Part shown: positions 17,263-25,759 of the stretch, in pieces
Layout: every line of letters starts with the position of its first letter
Numbering within the stretch: the stretch's first letter is position 1
Program-made: the position numbers and the translations under genes
Assembly (NCBI RefSeq): GCF_030540645.1
Contig: NZ_JAUNVV010000001.1
Coordinates: 89,558 to 153,557 of the forward strand
DNA from: Arthrobacter sp.
GTDB taxonomy: Bacteria; Actinomycetota; Actinomycetes; Actinomycetales; Micrococcaceae
Length of the DNA stretch: 64,000 nt
Reading direction: 5' to 3'
The notes under the pieces: generated by a model
The model's database searches: none
Seen by the model: only the letters and a program-made list of their open reading frames with translations
Told to the model about the DNA's origin: nothing

Positions 17263-17324
17263 GCCGCTCCCTGAAATCAAGCCGAAAAGTTGTGCAATAG
17301 TGCCCCACAACTTTACCCCGCACA

Positions 17325-17541
17325 CCCCCACCTACCGACGCTCCCGCACTTTCGGGGCAGTCCTTTGCATCGCTCCAGCGCCTTTAGGGCTAGTTTTAGG
17401 AACGCTTTGGCAGCTGCTGAAAAAGCGTTCGGGAGACTGTACCCGAAAGTGCTGGAGGGTAGGAGAGAAGACACCCAAACGTGCCGGAGGGTCGAGGGAA
17501 AACGGCCGAAAGGTGCAGGAGCGTCGGTAGGGGTGGTGGGG
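17325..17541. repeat. REP-like palindromic repeat cluster, five copies of a 20-25 bp unit
   Basis: Two copies lie in inverted orientation (17332-17358 and 17368-17390) and three in direct orientation (about 17442-17463, 17473-17498, 17506-17532) of a unit close to CCGAAAGGTGCAGGAGCGTCGG. The arrangement is symmetrical about 17415, where AACGCTTT (17401-17408) pairs with AAAGCGTT (17422-17429). No protein frame explains it. It separates the methyltransferase gene from the end of the SufS-like gene. Confidence 0.7.
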
Positions 17542-18957
17542 TTAGTCTTCGGTGGCGCAGGGGGCGGCGCCTGCTGTGCCTGGTGTGTTCGGGGCCCAAT
17601 CGGGGTAGATGCGGTTGTCGTTTGCGGGCACCCAACGGCCGGCATCAACCACGTAGTCCCACTTCAGGCCATCGCGGAGCAAAGCGGAAATGCCGTCGAT
17701 CAGTCGCTGGGCGTCCTCACGCTGTGAACCGACGCCGAAGCTGGCGCGCAGCGAACCGGACGGCAGTCCCAGGCGGTTGAGCAGCGGGTGGGCGCAGAAT
17801 TTGCCGTCGCGCACACCCACGCCGTGCTCGGCTGACAAATATGCGGCGACGAGTCCGGCGTCGTATCCCGTGACGGAAAAGTTCACCACGCCGATGCTTC
17901 CGCATTCCGGGTAGTCCTGGCCATCGGTGAACAACGAGTGGACGTTGACGCCCTCGAGCCCTTCCAGGCCGTCAATGAGATGCTTGCGCAGCAGCTGTTC
18001 GTGGTGGTGCCAGTCGTCGGCGTCCAGCGCGGCCAGGGCCGAGGCCGCTTTGGCCAAGGTGGCGGCACCCAGTACGTTGGGGGAGCCTGCCTCGTGGCGG
18101 GCCGGGCCCTCGGTCCACAGGACCGACTCGAGACGGACCTCCTTCACGGCTCCGCCACCGGACAGATGCGGTGTGCCACTGTTGAGCCAGTCGGGACGGC
18201 CCACCAGCACACCTGCGCCAAATGGGGCGTAGAGCTTGTGGCCGGAGAAGGCCAGGTAATCGATGCCGGTTGCCGCCAAATCGATCCGGCGGTGCGGAGC
18301 CAACTGCGCGGCGTCCACCACAATGCGGGCACCATACTGGTGTGCCAGAGTGGCCAGTTCCGCCACGGGCAGTACCTCGCCGGTGACATTGGAAGCTCCG
18401 GTGACGGCCAACAGCAGGACATTGCCGGCGCGCAGTTGCGTTTCAACCCGTGCCAGTGTGGACGCGATGGAGTGTGCGGCCACCACTGAACGGTGCGGCA
18501 GGCCCTGCCACGGCAGCAGGTTGGCGTGATGTTCAATGTCCAGGTACAGCACTTCACCGTGGACGTTGGAACGGCCCTCGGCAAAACCGCGCTGCTTCAG
18601 GAGGCTCTCCACGCAGCCGGCCAGCAGGTTCAGCGAATCTGTGGTGTGGCGGGTGAAGATGACGGTGTCATCGGGGCGGGCACCCACGAATTCGGCCACG
18701 ATCTTGCGGGCATTTTCGTACACCGACGTGCTGACCTGGGAGGCGTAGCCGGCCCCGCGGTGCACGCTGGCGTAGTAGGGCAGGATCTCGTTCAGGTGTG
18801 CGGCCACTTCCGCAATGGCGGGAGCCGATGCGGCGTAGTCAAGGTTGGCGTACCGCACCTGCCCGCCCTGGATCAGTGGGGCAGGCAGATCCTGTCCCAC
18901 CACTGGGAGCAGGGGGGAATCGGCAAGGGAGGTTTTTTCCAGCAGGGCGTAGCTCAT
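17542..18957 (-). CDS. SufS-like aminotransferase class V / cysteine desulfurase family enzyme
   Basis: A 471-residue PLP enzyme of fold type I. The substrate-binding start (NLDYAASAPA), the EHHANLLPWQ segment that stacks on PLP, the DAAQLAPHRRID motif and the Schiff-base lysine in FSGHKLYAPFGAG are all present, as in SufS-type cysteine desulfurases; a cysteine in GKFCAHP near residue 390 could be the persulfide residue. No suf partners are adjacent, so a role in sulfur amino acid metabolism rather than Fe-S assembly is likely. The SAM-IV riboswitch about 80 bases upstream supports this. AAAGGA lies seven bases before ATG 18957. Confidence 0.82.
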   Translation of the reverse strand: MSYALLEKTSLADSPLLPVVGQDLPAPLIQGGQVRYANLDYAASAPAIAEVAAHLNEILPYYASVHRGAGYASQVSTSVYENARKIVAEFVGARPDDTVIFTRHTTDSLNLLAGCVESLLKQRGFAEGRSNVHGEVLYLDIEHHANLLPWQGLPHRSVVAAHSIASTLARVETQLRAGNVLLLAVTGASNVTGEVLPVAELATLAHQYGARIVVDAAQLAPHRRIDLAATGIDYLAFSGHKLYAPFGAGVLVGRPDWLNSGTPHLSGGGAVKEVRLESVLWTEGPARHEAGSPNVLGAATLAKAASALAALDADDWHHHEQLLRKHLIDGLEGLEGVNVHSLFTDGQDYPECGSIGVVNFSVTGYDAGLVAAYLSAEHGVGVRDGKFCAHPLLNRLGLPSGSLRASFGVGSQREDAQRLIDGISALLRDGLKWDYVVDAGRWVPANDNRIYPDWAPNTPGTAGAAPCATED

Positions 18958-19032
18958 CAGTCAATCCTTTGACACCAAGAACTCTTGGGGGTGCCAAGAA
19001 GTCCGCGCTTGCCAAGACCGCTCCGGCCTGGC

Positions 19033-19115
19033 CAGGTCGTCACCCGGGGCACCCCGCCGCGAAAGGAGGGTTGCCGGCCAGCAAACCGGGGTTTAGCGCT
19101 GGCACTCGTGACCTA
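19033..19115 (-). ncRNA. SAM-IV riboswitch
   Basis: On the minus strand the block from GGTCACGAGTGCCAGCG (starting at 19113) through the CCCCGG/GCTGGCCGGCAACCCTCC core to GGTGCCCCGGGTGACGACC (ending near 19035) matches the actinobacterial SAM-IV aptamer closely. It lies in the leader of the SufS-like gene. TAATCT at 19124-19129 is a possible -10 box directly before it. Downstream, CCAAGA/TCTTGG can pair close to the ribosome site and may be the expression switch. SAM binding should lower expression. Confidence 0.88.
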
Positions 19116-19180
19116 TGCACCAAAGATTAGCCCAAGAATCTCGAGGATGCATTTATTACGTTTCGTCTCGGGCCTTCATA

Positions 19181-19227
19181 CTGCAGCCGATGCGGGTGCG
19201 CCTGAAGATTACCCGCATCGACTGCAG
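19181..19227 (-). terminator. Long inverted repeat behind hisN
   Basis: CTGCAGCCGATGCGGGT (19181-19197) and ACCCGCATCGACTGCAG (19211-19227) pair over 17 positions with two mismatches and a 13-base loop. It lies 33 bases past the hisN stop; there is no T run, so terminator function is only probable. Confidence 0.5.
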
Positions 19228-19259
19228 TTTGAGCCTCGGAGGCGGGCAAAAAGCTCGGA

Positions 19260-20075
19260 TCAGCCCAGCAGGTCATCCCAGTTGGGATTCAGCCGCTGCA
19301 GAACCTCGGAGTGGAGGATGGAGTTGGTGGCGAGGGCGTTGCCACCGAACGGGCCGTCCACCCCTTCGAGGGAGGTGAAGCGGCCGCCGGCTTCGGTGAT
19401 GATCGGGACCAGCGCCGCCATGTCATACAGGTTCAGTTCGGGTTCGCAGGCGATGTCCACGCTGCCCTCGGCGACCATGCAGTAGGACCAGAAATCGCCA
19501 TAGGCGCGGGTGCGCCACACATCGTCGGTGAGGGAGATGAAATCATCGCGGTTGCCGCGTTCGGCCCAGCCGGTCAGGGATGAGTAGGACAGTGAAGCGT
19601 CCTTGAGCTCTGCCACGTTGGAGACGCGGATGCGTGTGGCGGCCGCCAGTGACTTGCCCATGTAGGCGCCTGTGCCCTCCGCGGCCCACCAGCGCTTGCC
19701 CAATGCGGGGGCGCTGACCAGGCCCACCACGGGGCGTCCGTCGTCGACGAGCGCAATGAGTGTTGCCCAGACCGGGACTCCGCGCACAAAGTTCTTCGTC
19801 CCGTCAATGGGATCGATGATCCAGCGCCGTGAACCGTGCCCGGAGCTGCCGAACTCCTCACCCAGCACGGCATCGCGGGGGCGAACCCGTGACAGCTGGC
19901 TGCGGATGGACTCCTCGGCGGCCTTGTCTGCATCCGTGACCGGGGTCAGGTCCGGCTTGGTTTCTACAGCCAAGTCGAGTGCCTTGAAACGGGACATGGT
20001 CAGTGAATCCACGCTGTCCGCCAGGACATGGGCCAGGCGGAGGTCGTCGTTGTATGTCTGGGGTTCTGCGCTCAT
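19260..20075 (-). CDS. hisN: Histidinol-phosphatase, inositol monophosphatase family
   Basis: Dephosphorylates L-histidinol phosphate in histidine synthesis. The 271-residue protein shows the IMPase-fold metal sites: GEEFG near residue 72, [13 protein letters not shown] near 89 and the C-terminal [18 protein letters not shown] near 215. The length and the [13 protein letters not shown] segment fit the HisN subgroup. ATG 20075 is used; GTG 20084 is nearly as good, as neither has a strong ribosome site. It follows rsgA by about 86 bases on the same strand, an order shared with other actinobacteria. An inositol-phosphatase activity cannot be excluded. Confidence 0.85.
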   Translation of the reverse strand: MSAEPQTYNDDLRLAHVLADSVDSLTMSRFKALDLAVETKPDLTPVTDADKAAEESIRSQLSRVRPRDAVLGEEFGSSGHGSRRWIIDPIDGTKNFVRGVPVWATLIALVDDGRPVVGLVSAPALGKRWWAAEGTGAYMGKSLAAATRIRVSNVAELKDASLSYSSLTGWAERGNRDDFISLTDDVWRTRAYGDFWSYCMVAEGSVDIACEPELNLYDMAALVPIITEAGGRFTSLEGVDGPFGGNALATNSILHSEVLQRLNPNWDDLLG

Positions 20076-20161
20076 ACAGATCACGCTATCGCGATTTATG
20101 AAAAACCCTTGACGTGACGCAGCCGGTTCCTTGCACGGTTTTGATCCCGACCCGGGCGAGG

Positions 20162-21280
20162 CTAGTCGATGCTGCCCAGTTCCTTCGCCTCCGCACGGCC
20201 TTCGGTGCGGTCGCTGGTGCCCAAAAGGCGGCGCAACGAGGCCAGGCGAGCCGGTCCGGCGTCGCCTGCGTGTCCGGCAGCCACATACGGGTCCAGACCA
20301 CAGTTCACGGCGACACTGTCATGCTTGCAGCCGCGTTCGCAGTCGTCGGTGCCCGGTTGCAGATCTGGGAAGGCCTGCAGGATCCTGTCGGCATTCACGT
20401 GAGCCAGTCCAAAGGAGCGGATGCCCGGGGTGTCGATGATCCATGAGCCGCGCGTGCCACCCTGTAGTTGCAGCGCCAGCGCCGAGGAAGACGTGTGGCG
20501 GCCGCGGCCCGTGACGGCATTGACGCCGCCGGTGGCCCGCTGCGACCCCGTCAAGGCGTTGACCATGGTGGACTTTCCCACGCCCGAATGCCCCACCATG
20601 ACGCTGACCTTCCCGTCGAGATAGCCGTGCAACTGCTCGACGGCGCCGCCGGCCAGCAAGGCCGAGTCGCCGTCGTCGCTGCGCGCATCAATGCCCGACG
20701 CGCCTTCGGCCGCCGTCCGGCTGATGATGACGGTCATTTCCAGGTGCTCGTAGTTGGCGAGCAGTTCGGCGGGATCCTTGATGTCCGTCTTCGTGATCAG
20801 CAGCAGTGGTTCGATCCCGGAGTCATAGGCCGCAACCAGCGCCCGGTCGATGAAGCCCGTGCGCGGTTCCGGGTTGGCCGCGGCCACCACAATGACCAGT
20901 TGGTCCGCGTTGGCGACGACGACGCGCTCCACGGGATCGGTGTCGTCGGCGCTGCGGCGCAGCAGTGTGCGGCGCTCCTGAATACGGACGAGCCGGGCCA
21001 GCGTGTCCGGTTTTCCGGAAACGTCCCCGACCAGTGCCACAAAGTCACCGGCGACCACGGGGGAGCGGCGCAATTCCCTGGCCCTAGCGGCGATCAAGAT
21101 GCGTTCGGTGCCCAGGTCCTCATCCACGATGGCCGTGTACCTGCCGCGGTCCACCGTGACGATTCGCCCGATCACGGCATCCTCATACGCCGGCCTGTCC
21201 TTGGTTCTGGGCCGGCTGCCCTTCTTGTTGGCCCTGACCCGAACATCGGATTCGTCCCAGTTGCTGTAGTCCTTTGCCAT
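20162..21280 (-). CDS. rsgA: Ribosome small subunit-dependent GTPase A
   Basis: Circularly permuted GTPase that helps late 30S subunit maturation. The 372-residue protein has an N-terminal OB-fold ([20 protein letters not shown]), a GTPase domain with the permuted order (TKTD motif G4 before [12 protein letters not shown], then IIDTPG for G3) and a C-terminal zinc-binding region containing CERGCKH...C. ATG 21280 is four bases after the aroA stop, so it is coupled to aroA; the upstream frame is the aroA shadow. The aroA-rsgA-hisN order next to sigH is conserved in actinobacteria such as Mycobacterium. Confidence 0.95.
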   Translation of the reverse strand: MAKDYSNWDESDVRVRANKKGSRPRTKDRPAYEDAVIGRIVTVDRGRYTAIVDEDLGTERILIAARARELRRSPVVAGDFVALVGDVSGKPDTLARLVRIQERRTLLRRSADDTDPVERVVVANADQLVIVVAAANPEPRTGFIDRALVAAYDSGIEPLLLITKTDIKDPAELLANYEHLEMTVIISRTAAEGASGIDARSDDGDSALLAGGAVEQLHGYLDGKVSVMVGHSGVGKSTMVNALTGSQRATGGVNAVTGRGRHTSSSALALQLQGGTRGSWIIDTPGIRSFGLAHVNADRILQAFPDLQPGTDDCERGCKHDSVAVNCGLDPYVAAGHAGDAGPARLASLRRLLGTSDRTEGRAEAKELGSID

Positions 21281-21284
21281 GCGC

Positions 21285-22604
21285 CTACGCCCTGGTTTCA
21301 GCCGCCGCGGTCTGGGCGACCATGGCCGCCCACATGGCAGGGAAATCAGGCATGGTCTTCGCCGTGGTGGCGATGTTCTCAACTTCGACGCCGGGCACGG
21401 CCAGCCCGATGATCGCCCCGGCCGTGGCCATGCGGTGATCGTGGTAGCTGTGGAACACGCCGCCGTGCAGCGGGGCGGGGTTGATGATCAGCCCGTCCGC
21501 TGTTTCTTCGGCGTTGCCTCCGAGTGCATTGATCTCCGCCACCAGCGCAGCCAGACGGTCGGTTTCGTGCCCGCGCAGGTGCGAGATCCCGCGCAAACGC
21601 GACGGCGTTGTTGCCAACGCACAAATGGCAGCCGCCGACGGGGCAAGCTCGCTGGTGTCTGAGAGGTCCACGCCTTGGATCTCGGGGCCTCCGGTGACAG
21701 TCAGAACACCGTCGTCAAGGCTTACGGTGGCACCAAACTGGGGGAGTATTTCACGCCATTTGTCACCGACCTGGGTGGTGTTGGCCGGCCAGTTGGGGAT
21801 GCGTACAGTGCCGCCCGTGGCCAATGCGGCGGCCAGGAAGGGGCCGGCGTTGGAGAGATCCTGTTCCAGGACAACGTCGAAGGCCGACACCGGGCCGGGC
21901 TGCACCACCCAGCGGTTCGGGGTGGAGTCGTCCACCACAACGCCCACCGAGCGCAGGATCTCCACCGTCATGGAAATATGGTCGCGGCTGGGCACTGAAT
22001 CACCAATGTGTTCCAGCTCCAAGCCGTTGGCGAAGCGTGACCCGACCAACAGCCACGCGGAGATGAACTGCGAGGAGCCCCCGGCGTCCACTGCCACGTG
22101 GCCGCCCTCCACCACCCCGGTGCCGTGCACCGTGAAGGGGAGCAAGCCGTCGCCGCCGTCCTCCACACGGACACCCAACGCTTCCAACCCCACCACAATG
22201 GGACCCATGGGACGCACCAAGGCCGACGCGTCGCCGTCGAACTTCACCGCCCCGGACACCAGCGCGGCAAGCGGCGGCACAAAACGCATCACCGTCCCGG
22301 CGAGCCCGCAATCAACGCTGATGCCGGAGGACCCAGCACCAAAACCAGCCGGGATGGGCGTGACCACAAGGTCGGGGACCGCGCCACTGCCGGGCACCTC
22401 GGAGATTACCGCACCCATGGCTCGCAATGCGCCGATCATGAGGTCGGAATCGCGGGACTGCAAAGGTGCCCGGAGGCGGGATTCACCGTCGGCAAGGGCT
22501 GCGAGGACAAGATACCTGTTGGTCAGCGATTTGGAAGCCGGTATGGTGACGGTGGCATCCAAGGGTGTTGGAGAAAATGGTGCGGGCCAATGAGCGGCGG
22601 TCAT
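21285..22604 (-). CDS. aroA: 3-phosphoshikimate 1-carboxyvinyltransferase (EPSP synthase)
   Basis: Sixth step of the shikimate pathway: joins phosphoenolpyruvate to shikimate 3-phosphate. The 439-residue protein has the start PASKSLTNRYLVLAAL, the GLAGTVMRF loop (class consensus G-N-AGT), DAGGSSQFISA near residue 170 and the C-terminal HRMATAGAIIGL. The GLAGT variant replaces the more common GNAGT. It lies six bases behind the DoxX gene and four before rsgA, so the three form an operon. Confidence 0.95.
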   Translation of the reverse strand: MTAAHWPAPFSPTPLDATVTIPASKSLTNRYLVLAALADGESRLRAPLQSRDSDLMIGALRAMGAVISEVPGSGAVPDLVVTPIPAGFGAGSSGISVDCGLAGTVMRFVPPLAALVSGAVKFDGDASALVRPMGPIVVGLEALGVRVEDGGDGLLPFTVHGTGVVEGGHVAVDAGGSSQFISAWLLVGSRFANGLELEHIGDSVPSRDHISMTVEILRSVGVVVDDSTPNRWVVQPGPVSAFDVVLEQDLSNAGPFLAAALATGGTVRIPNWPANTTQVGDKWREILPQFGATVSLDDGVLTVTGGPEIQGVDLSDTSELAPSAAAICALATTPSRLRGISHLRGHETDRLAALVAEINALGGNAEETADGLIINPAPLHGGVFHSYHDHRMATAGAIIGLAVPGVEVENIATTAKTMPDFPAMWAAMVAQTAAAETRA

Positions 22605-22610
22605 GGGTAA

Positions 22611-23126
22611 TTACTGTCCTGTCACGTCGTGGGCAAGGGCACGGACGCTCTTGTCGGCACTCTTCAATTGCTTCTTCGTGTTCTTCTTGCCGCTCTCAAT
22701 GAGCTTTTCCGCCCGCCACGCCAAACCGGGACGTCCGGCCGTGTCCACGCTGGCCAGCAGTGCCCCGCCAATAAGGCCGATGTTCTTCGTCAGCTGATTG
22801 CGGCGGTGCGCACGATTTTCCTTCGTGGAAGTGTCGGCGTTGCGGTACTCCACCACAGTGGTCAGCGCGGCGGTCAGGGCGAGAATGACGGCCGCGGGCC
22901 GGGCAAGCTTGCCGGTGGCCAGCAGCACGCCGGCGCCAACCTGGGTGGCTGCCAGTGCACGCGCCAGCGTCTTTTCGCTGGCCTCAATGGGCAGCGCGGA
23001 ACTGAGCGGGCGCAGGACAGGTGCCAGCTGGGCCACAGTTTGATCTGCGTGGCGCAGGCGGTCGATGCCGGCGAGGATGAACGATGATGCCAACATGGGG
23101 CGGGCTAGGGCGCGAACAATGGACAA
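22611..23126 (-). CDS. DoxX family membrane protein
   Basis: A 171-residue protein with four membrane helices and the DoxX layout (MLASSFILAGIDRLRH, then GVLLATGKLARPAAVILALTA, then LIGGALLASVDTAGRPGL). TTG 23126 is chosen because AAGGAGG lies at 23132-23138, five bases upstream; the longer frame to 23384 crosses the divergent sigH promoter. In Mycobacterium tuberculosis a DoxX protein is tied to thiol-stress resistance, and here the gene faces the thiol-stress sigma factor gene across a shared intergenic region. It is first in the DoxX-aroA-rsgA unit. Confidence 0.85.
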   Translation of the reverse strand: MSIVRALARPMLASSFILAGIDRLRHADQTVAQLAPVLRPLSSALPIEASEKTLARALAATQVGAGVLLATGKLARPAAVILALTAALTTVVEYRNADTSTKENRAHRRNQLTKNIGLIGGALLASVDTAGRPGLAWRAEKLIESGKKNTKKQLKSADKSVRALAHDVTGQ

Positions 23127-23181
23127 CGGGGCCTCCTTAGTGGTGCTTCGAACATCCCGTTGACGGTCGGTGCGGCCGCAC

Positions 23182-23210
23182 GGGAGACTCATGCTGTCTC
23201 CAAGTCTCCC
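23182..23210. promoter_or_regulatory. Inverted repeat in the DoxX/sigH intergenic region
   Basis: GGGAGACT (23182-23189) and AGTCTCCC (23203-23210) are perfect 8-bp arms around 13 bases that include another GTCTCC. It lies between the two divergent genes and could be an operator for DoxX. Confidence 0.35.
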
Positions 23211-23262
23211 ATGACTGCCCGGTGTGATGCAGTCTTTGCTGCAGTGTTGGCGCAGTGGCTGC

Positions 23263-23288
23263 GGAATATACGACGGCGTTGGCAGGTT
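23263..23288 (+). promoter_or_regulatory. SigR/SigH-type autoregulatory promoter of sigH
   Basis: GGAAT (23263-23267), 18 bases, GTT (23286-23288): an exact match to the GGAAT-N18-GTT consensus known for Streptomyces SigR and mycobacterial SigH. It lies about 65 bases before the first sigH start codon, so the sigma factor should drive its own gene. Confidence 0.75.
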
Positions 23289-23354
23289 TACATGGATAGC
23301 GGCGGCCCCACAACGGGGCCGGCCAAGGGAGCAAGGATGTGAAGGGAGACGGCC

Positions 23355-24164
23355 ATGCAGACACTTAGCCATCCGGTGGAACAAAGTCTGCTGTCGCGCC
23401 CGAGCCTTTCCCCCTCGCCCCTAAAAGCCAGTGTGCGCATAGACTCGTCTGTGATGAACATTTCCGAGCCTGAGCAAACCATCGAGCCAGCCGCGGCGGG
23501 ACTTGGCACGATCCCCCCTCCCGTGCGAACCACCGACATGGTTGAGGTGGATGTTGCCAATGAGAGCGTAGAAGAACGGCGAGCCCGTTTTGAACGCGAC
23601 GCCATGGTGTACGTAGATCAGCTCTACTCTGCCGCCATGCGCATGGCCCGCAACCCCAGCGACGCTGAGGATCTGGTCCAGGAGGCATACACGAAGGCCT
23701 TCTCGGCCTTTCACCAGTACAAGCCTGGAACAAATCTGAAGGCCTGGCTGTACCGGATCCTGACCAACACCTACATCAACCTGTACCGGAAGCGGCAGCG
23801 CGAACCCCTGCAATCCAATGCCGACAGCATTGAGGATTGGCAGCTGGCCAGGGCTGAATCACACACGTCGCGCGGGCTTCGCTCGGCCGAGGCAGACGCC
23901 TTGGACCATCTTCCTGACTCTGATGTGAAAAAGGCGTTGCAGGCCATCCCGGAGGAGTTCCGGCTGGCGGTGTACTTTGCCGACGTGGAAGGCTTTGCGT
24001 ACAAGGAAATTTCAGAAATCATGAATACCCCCATCGGGACGGTCATGTCCCGGCTGCACAGGGGGCGGAAACTTTTGCGGGAAATGCTGTCCGACTACGC
24101 CGTGGAACGCGGATACGTCAAAGGCGTCAATGGGTCAGGACAAATGAAGGAAACGGAGAATTAG
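23355..24164 (+). CDS. sigH: ECF sigma factor SigH/SigR (thiol-oxidative stress)
   Basis: Alternative sigma factor that redirects RNA polymerase to redox-repair genes. Region 2 is seen in [26 protein letters not shown] (two parts, residues about 92-117) with [20 protein letters not shown] after it, and region 4 in [26 protein letters not shown] and [14 protein letters not shown]. The first start, ATG 23355, has GAAGGGAG upstream and gives 269 residues with an approximately 60-residue extension; ATG 23454 (MNISEPEQ) or 23538 would give the usual length, and the dual starts recall SigR isoforms in Streptomyces. The rsrA gene follows two bases after the stop. Confidence 0.93.
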   Translation: MQTLSHPVEQSLLSRPSLSPSPLKASVRIDSSVMNISEPEQTIEPAAAGLGTIPPPVRTTDMVEVDVANESVEERRARFERDAMVYVDQLYSAAMRMARNPSDAEDLVQEAYTKAFSAFHQYKPGTNLKAWLYRILTNTYINLYRKRQREPLQSNADSIEDWQLARAESHTSRGLRSAEADALDHLPDSDVKKALQAIPEEFRLAVYFADVEGFAYKEISEIMNTPIGTVMSRLHRGRKLLREMLSDYAVERGYVKGVNGSGQMKETEN

Positions 24165-24166
24165 AC

Positions 24167-24427
24167 ATGGGTGACTGCCAAAGCCTGGGCGATTGCGACG
24201 ACGAACGCATTGCACGGATTTATGAATACTTAGATGGTGCACTCTCCTGCGATGACCTCAATGAGATCAAGGTGCACTTGGATGACTGCACGGATTGTTC
24301 ACACGAGTATGACCTTGAATGCGTCATCCGCTCCGTCGTGAAGCGTTCCTGCAAGGAAGCTGCCCCGGAGAATCTCAAGGCTGCCATCCTTGCCCGGCTG
24401 CACGAAGGCAAGCCAGCCCAGGTTTAG
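24167..24427 (+). CDS. rsrA: Zinc-containing redox anti-sigma factor RsrA
   Basis: Holds SigH inactive under reducing conditions; oxidation of its cysteines ejects zinc and frees the sigma factor. The 86-residue protein has the ZAS motif HLDDCTDCSHE (HxxxCxxC) near residues 39-46, and further cysteines upstream (CQSLGDCDDE, SCDDL) as in RsrA. It begins two bases after the sigH stop, the usual coupled arrangement. Confidence 0.93.
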   Translation: MGDCQSLGDCDDERIARIYEYLDGALSCDDLNEIKVHLDDCTDCSHEYDLECVIRSVVKRSCKEAAPENLKAAILARLHEGKPAQV

Positions 24428-24438
24428 CCCTCCCAGGT

Positions 24439-24963
24439 TCAGCCTGCGGCGTCGGGCCGCAGCGAGATGGTGCTGTACTGGCTTGCCGGACGTCCTGTCA
24501 CGCGGCGGTGCAGCGAACCGGCAATCAGGTGGGCCTGCACTTTTGCCATCTCCGCCTTTTCCCCGCTGAAGAGTTCGTCGACGGTGTTCGTCCACACTTG
24601 CAGCCACCGGTTGAAATGCTCCAGCGTGAGCGGTTCCCGGGCATGGACGTCGAAATGGATTTTCAGCGCATTCCTGCTGTACAGGCCGGCTTTGAACAGC
24701 ACGGTCTGCCAAAAGTCGGCCATGATGGGCATGTGGCGCGGCAGGTCCATGTGGACAACGTCGGTGAAGATGCGCCCGATCAAGTCGTCGGCAAAGGCCC
24801 TGGTGTAGAACGTCTCCACCAGTGTCAGGATGTCTTCCCTGCTGGAAATGTCCTTGCGTTCAGCGTCCTGGATAGTTGCCGTGGCCGGTTCATAGCGAAC
24901 CAGGTGCGACGCCGTTCGTCCGGAACGCTGGGGTGCGGTGCCCTGCGCTGTTTCCCCGGCCAT
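24439..24963 (-). CDS. Group III truncated haemoglobin
   Basis: A 174-residue haem protein of the truncated globin family, group III. The globin signature runs from ILTLVETFYTRAFADDLIGRIF through MADFWQTVLF to HFDVHAREPLTLEHFNRWLQVW, which supplies the proximal histidine. The first 35 residues are an extension beyond the globin fold. The ATG at 24963 directly follows the TAA of the upstream membrane protein gene, so both are made from one transcript. Group III globins are thought to handle oxygen or NO-related chemistry; the role here is unknown. Confidence 0.9.
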   Translation of the reverse strand: MAGETAQGTAPQRSGRTASHLVRYEPATATIQDAERKDISSREDILTLVETFYTRAFADDLIGRIFTDVVHMDLPRHMPIMADFWQTVLFKAGLYSRNALKIHFDVHAREPLTLEHFNRWLQVWTNTVDELFSGEKAEMAKVQAHLIAGSLHRRVTGRPASQYSTISLRPDAAG

Positions 24964-25431
24964 TTACGCCGCCACTTCCAGCAAGACAAGGATTCCGGCG
25001 ATGGGCAGTGCCGCAACTTTCAACAGCTCAGCGCTGATGTACAAGATGTGCGTGAGCGTGGCTACTTTGGCTTTCACCGCCAGGCTCCCACTGTGCGTCA
25101 GTGCCGTGTCAGAGAGCGCTTTGGTACGGTGACTCATTGCGGGGCGCAGCACCACTGTTTGCAGCACCAGCGCCACCATGGACAGCGCCAGCAGGATGCC
25201 TGCTGGCAGGCCCACCATGTCTGGCTGCTGAGTCCACGCACCGAGGATCAGCACTGCCAGTACGGCCTCCACCAGGTTCAGTGCCTTGAACACAATCCGT
25301 CCGATGCCCACGCCGAGTGCGTGGGTCATGCCGGGGGCCCGAAACTTCAGCGGTGTCTCGATAAACGAGATGGCCGTGATCATGCCAAACCACACAAAGG
25401 GAAGGATGACCAGCAAAACGACGGCGAACAT
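24964..25431 (-). CDS. Four-helix membrane protein of unknown function
   Basis: A 155-residue protein with four membrane helices (about 3-25, 50-68, 75-95, 128-150). FIETPLKFRAPGM after the first helix and GRIVFKALN resemble DUF4149/TMEM205-type proteins, but I cannot confirm the family. It is the first gene of a two-gene unit with the truncated haemoglobin, the two abutting without a spacer, which suggests a joint function at the membrane. Confidence 0.6.
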   Translation of the reverse strand: MFAVVLLVILPFVWFGMITAISFIETPLKFRAPGMTHALGVGIGRIVFKALNLVEAVLAVLILGAWTQQPDMVGLPAGILLALSMVALVLQTVVLRPAMSHRTKALSDTALTHSGSLAVKAKVATLTHILYISAELLKVAALPIAGILVLLEVAA

Positions 25432-25546
25432 TTTTCAGCTTTCTGTCTGCGCGAAGACGGCGATGTTCCCACCCTAGCTTTGAAACAGTATTTTCCGTGT
25501 TTAATGCCTTGACTGGTTGGTCACATCACTGATTGGTGGCATGCAA

Positions 25547-25578
25547 AAGCCCGCTCTGCCTGGTGGCGGAGCGGGCTT
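25547..25578 (-). terminator. Rho-independent terminator of the bL37 gene
   Basis: AAGCCCGCTC (25547-25556) pairs with GAGCGGGCTT (25569-25578); TTTT follows on the minus strand. Confidence 0.85.
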
Positions 25579-25598
25579 GTGCTTTGTTACGTCAAGAT

Positions 25599-25673
25599 TT
25601 AAGTGTTGGGACGCTTACCGTGGTTAGCGCCGCCACGCTTACGATCCCGACGCTTGCGCGAACGCTTGGACAT
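25599..25673 (-). CDS. Ribosomal protein bL37
   Basis: A 24-codon gene reading MSKRSRKRRDRKR...ANHGKRPNT. This sequence matches bL37, the very short, highly basic large-subunit protein first seen in mycobacterial ribosome structures and widespread in actinobacteria. More than half the residues are Arg or Lys, and the C-terminal NHGKRPN motif is diagnostic. It stands alone on the minus strand, followed by its own terminator, and is usually missed by gene callers because of its size. Confidence 0.93.
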   Translation of the reverse strand: MSKRSRKRRDRKRGGANHGKRPNT

Positions 25674-25759
25674 AGCTGACTCCAATCTTCTCAAAGATCT
25701 TCAAAATCGATCCGCATCTAGTTTCGCATAAGTGGCGCACCTGCACCTAATGAAGGGCC

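Noticed and set aside
17321..17541. CRISPR array
   Set aside because: Repeats are short, in mixed orientation and without regular spacers; no cas genes in view.
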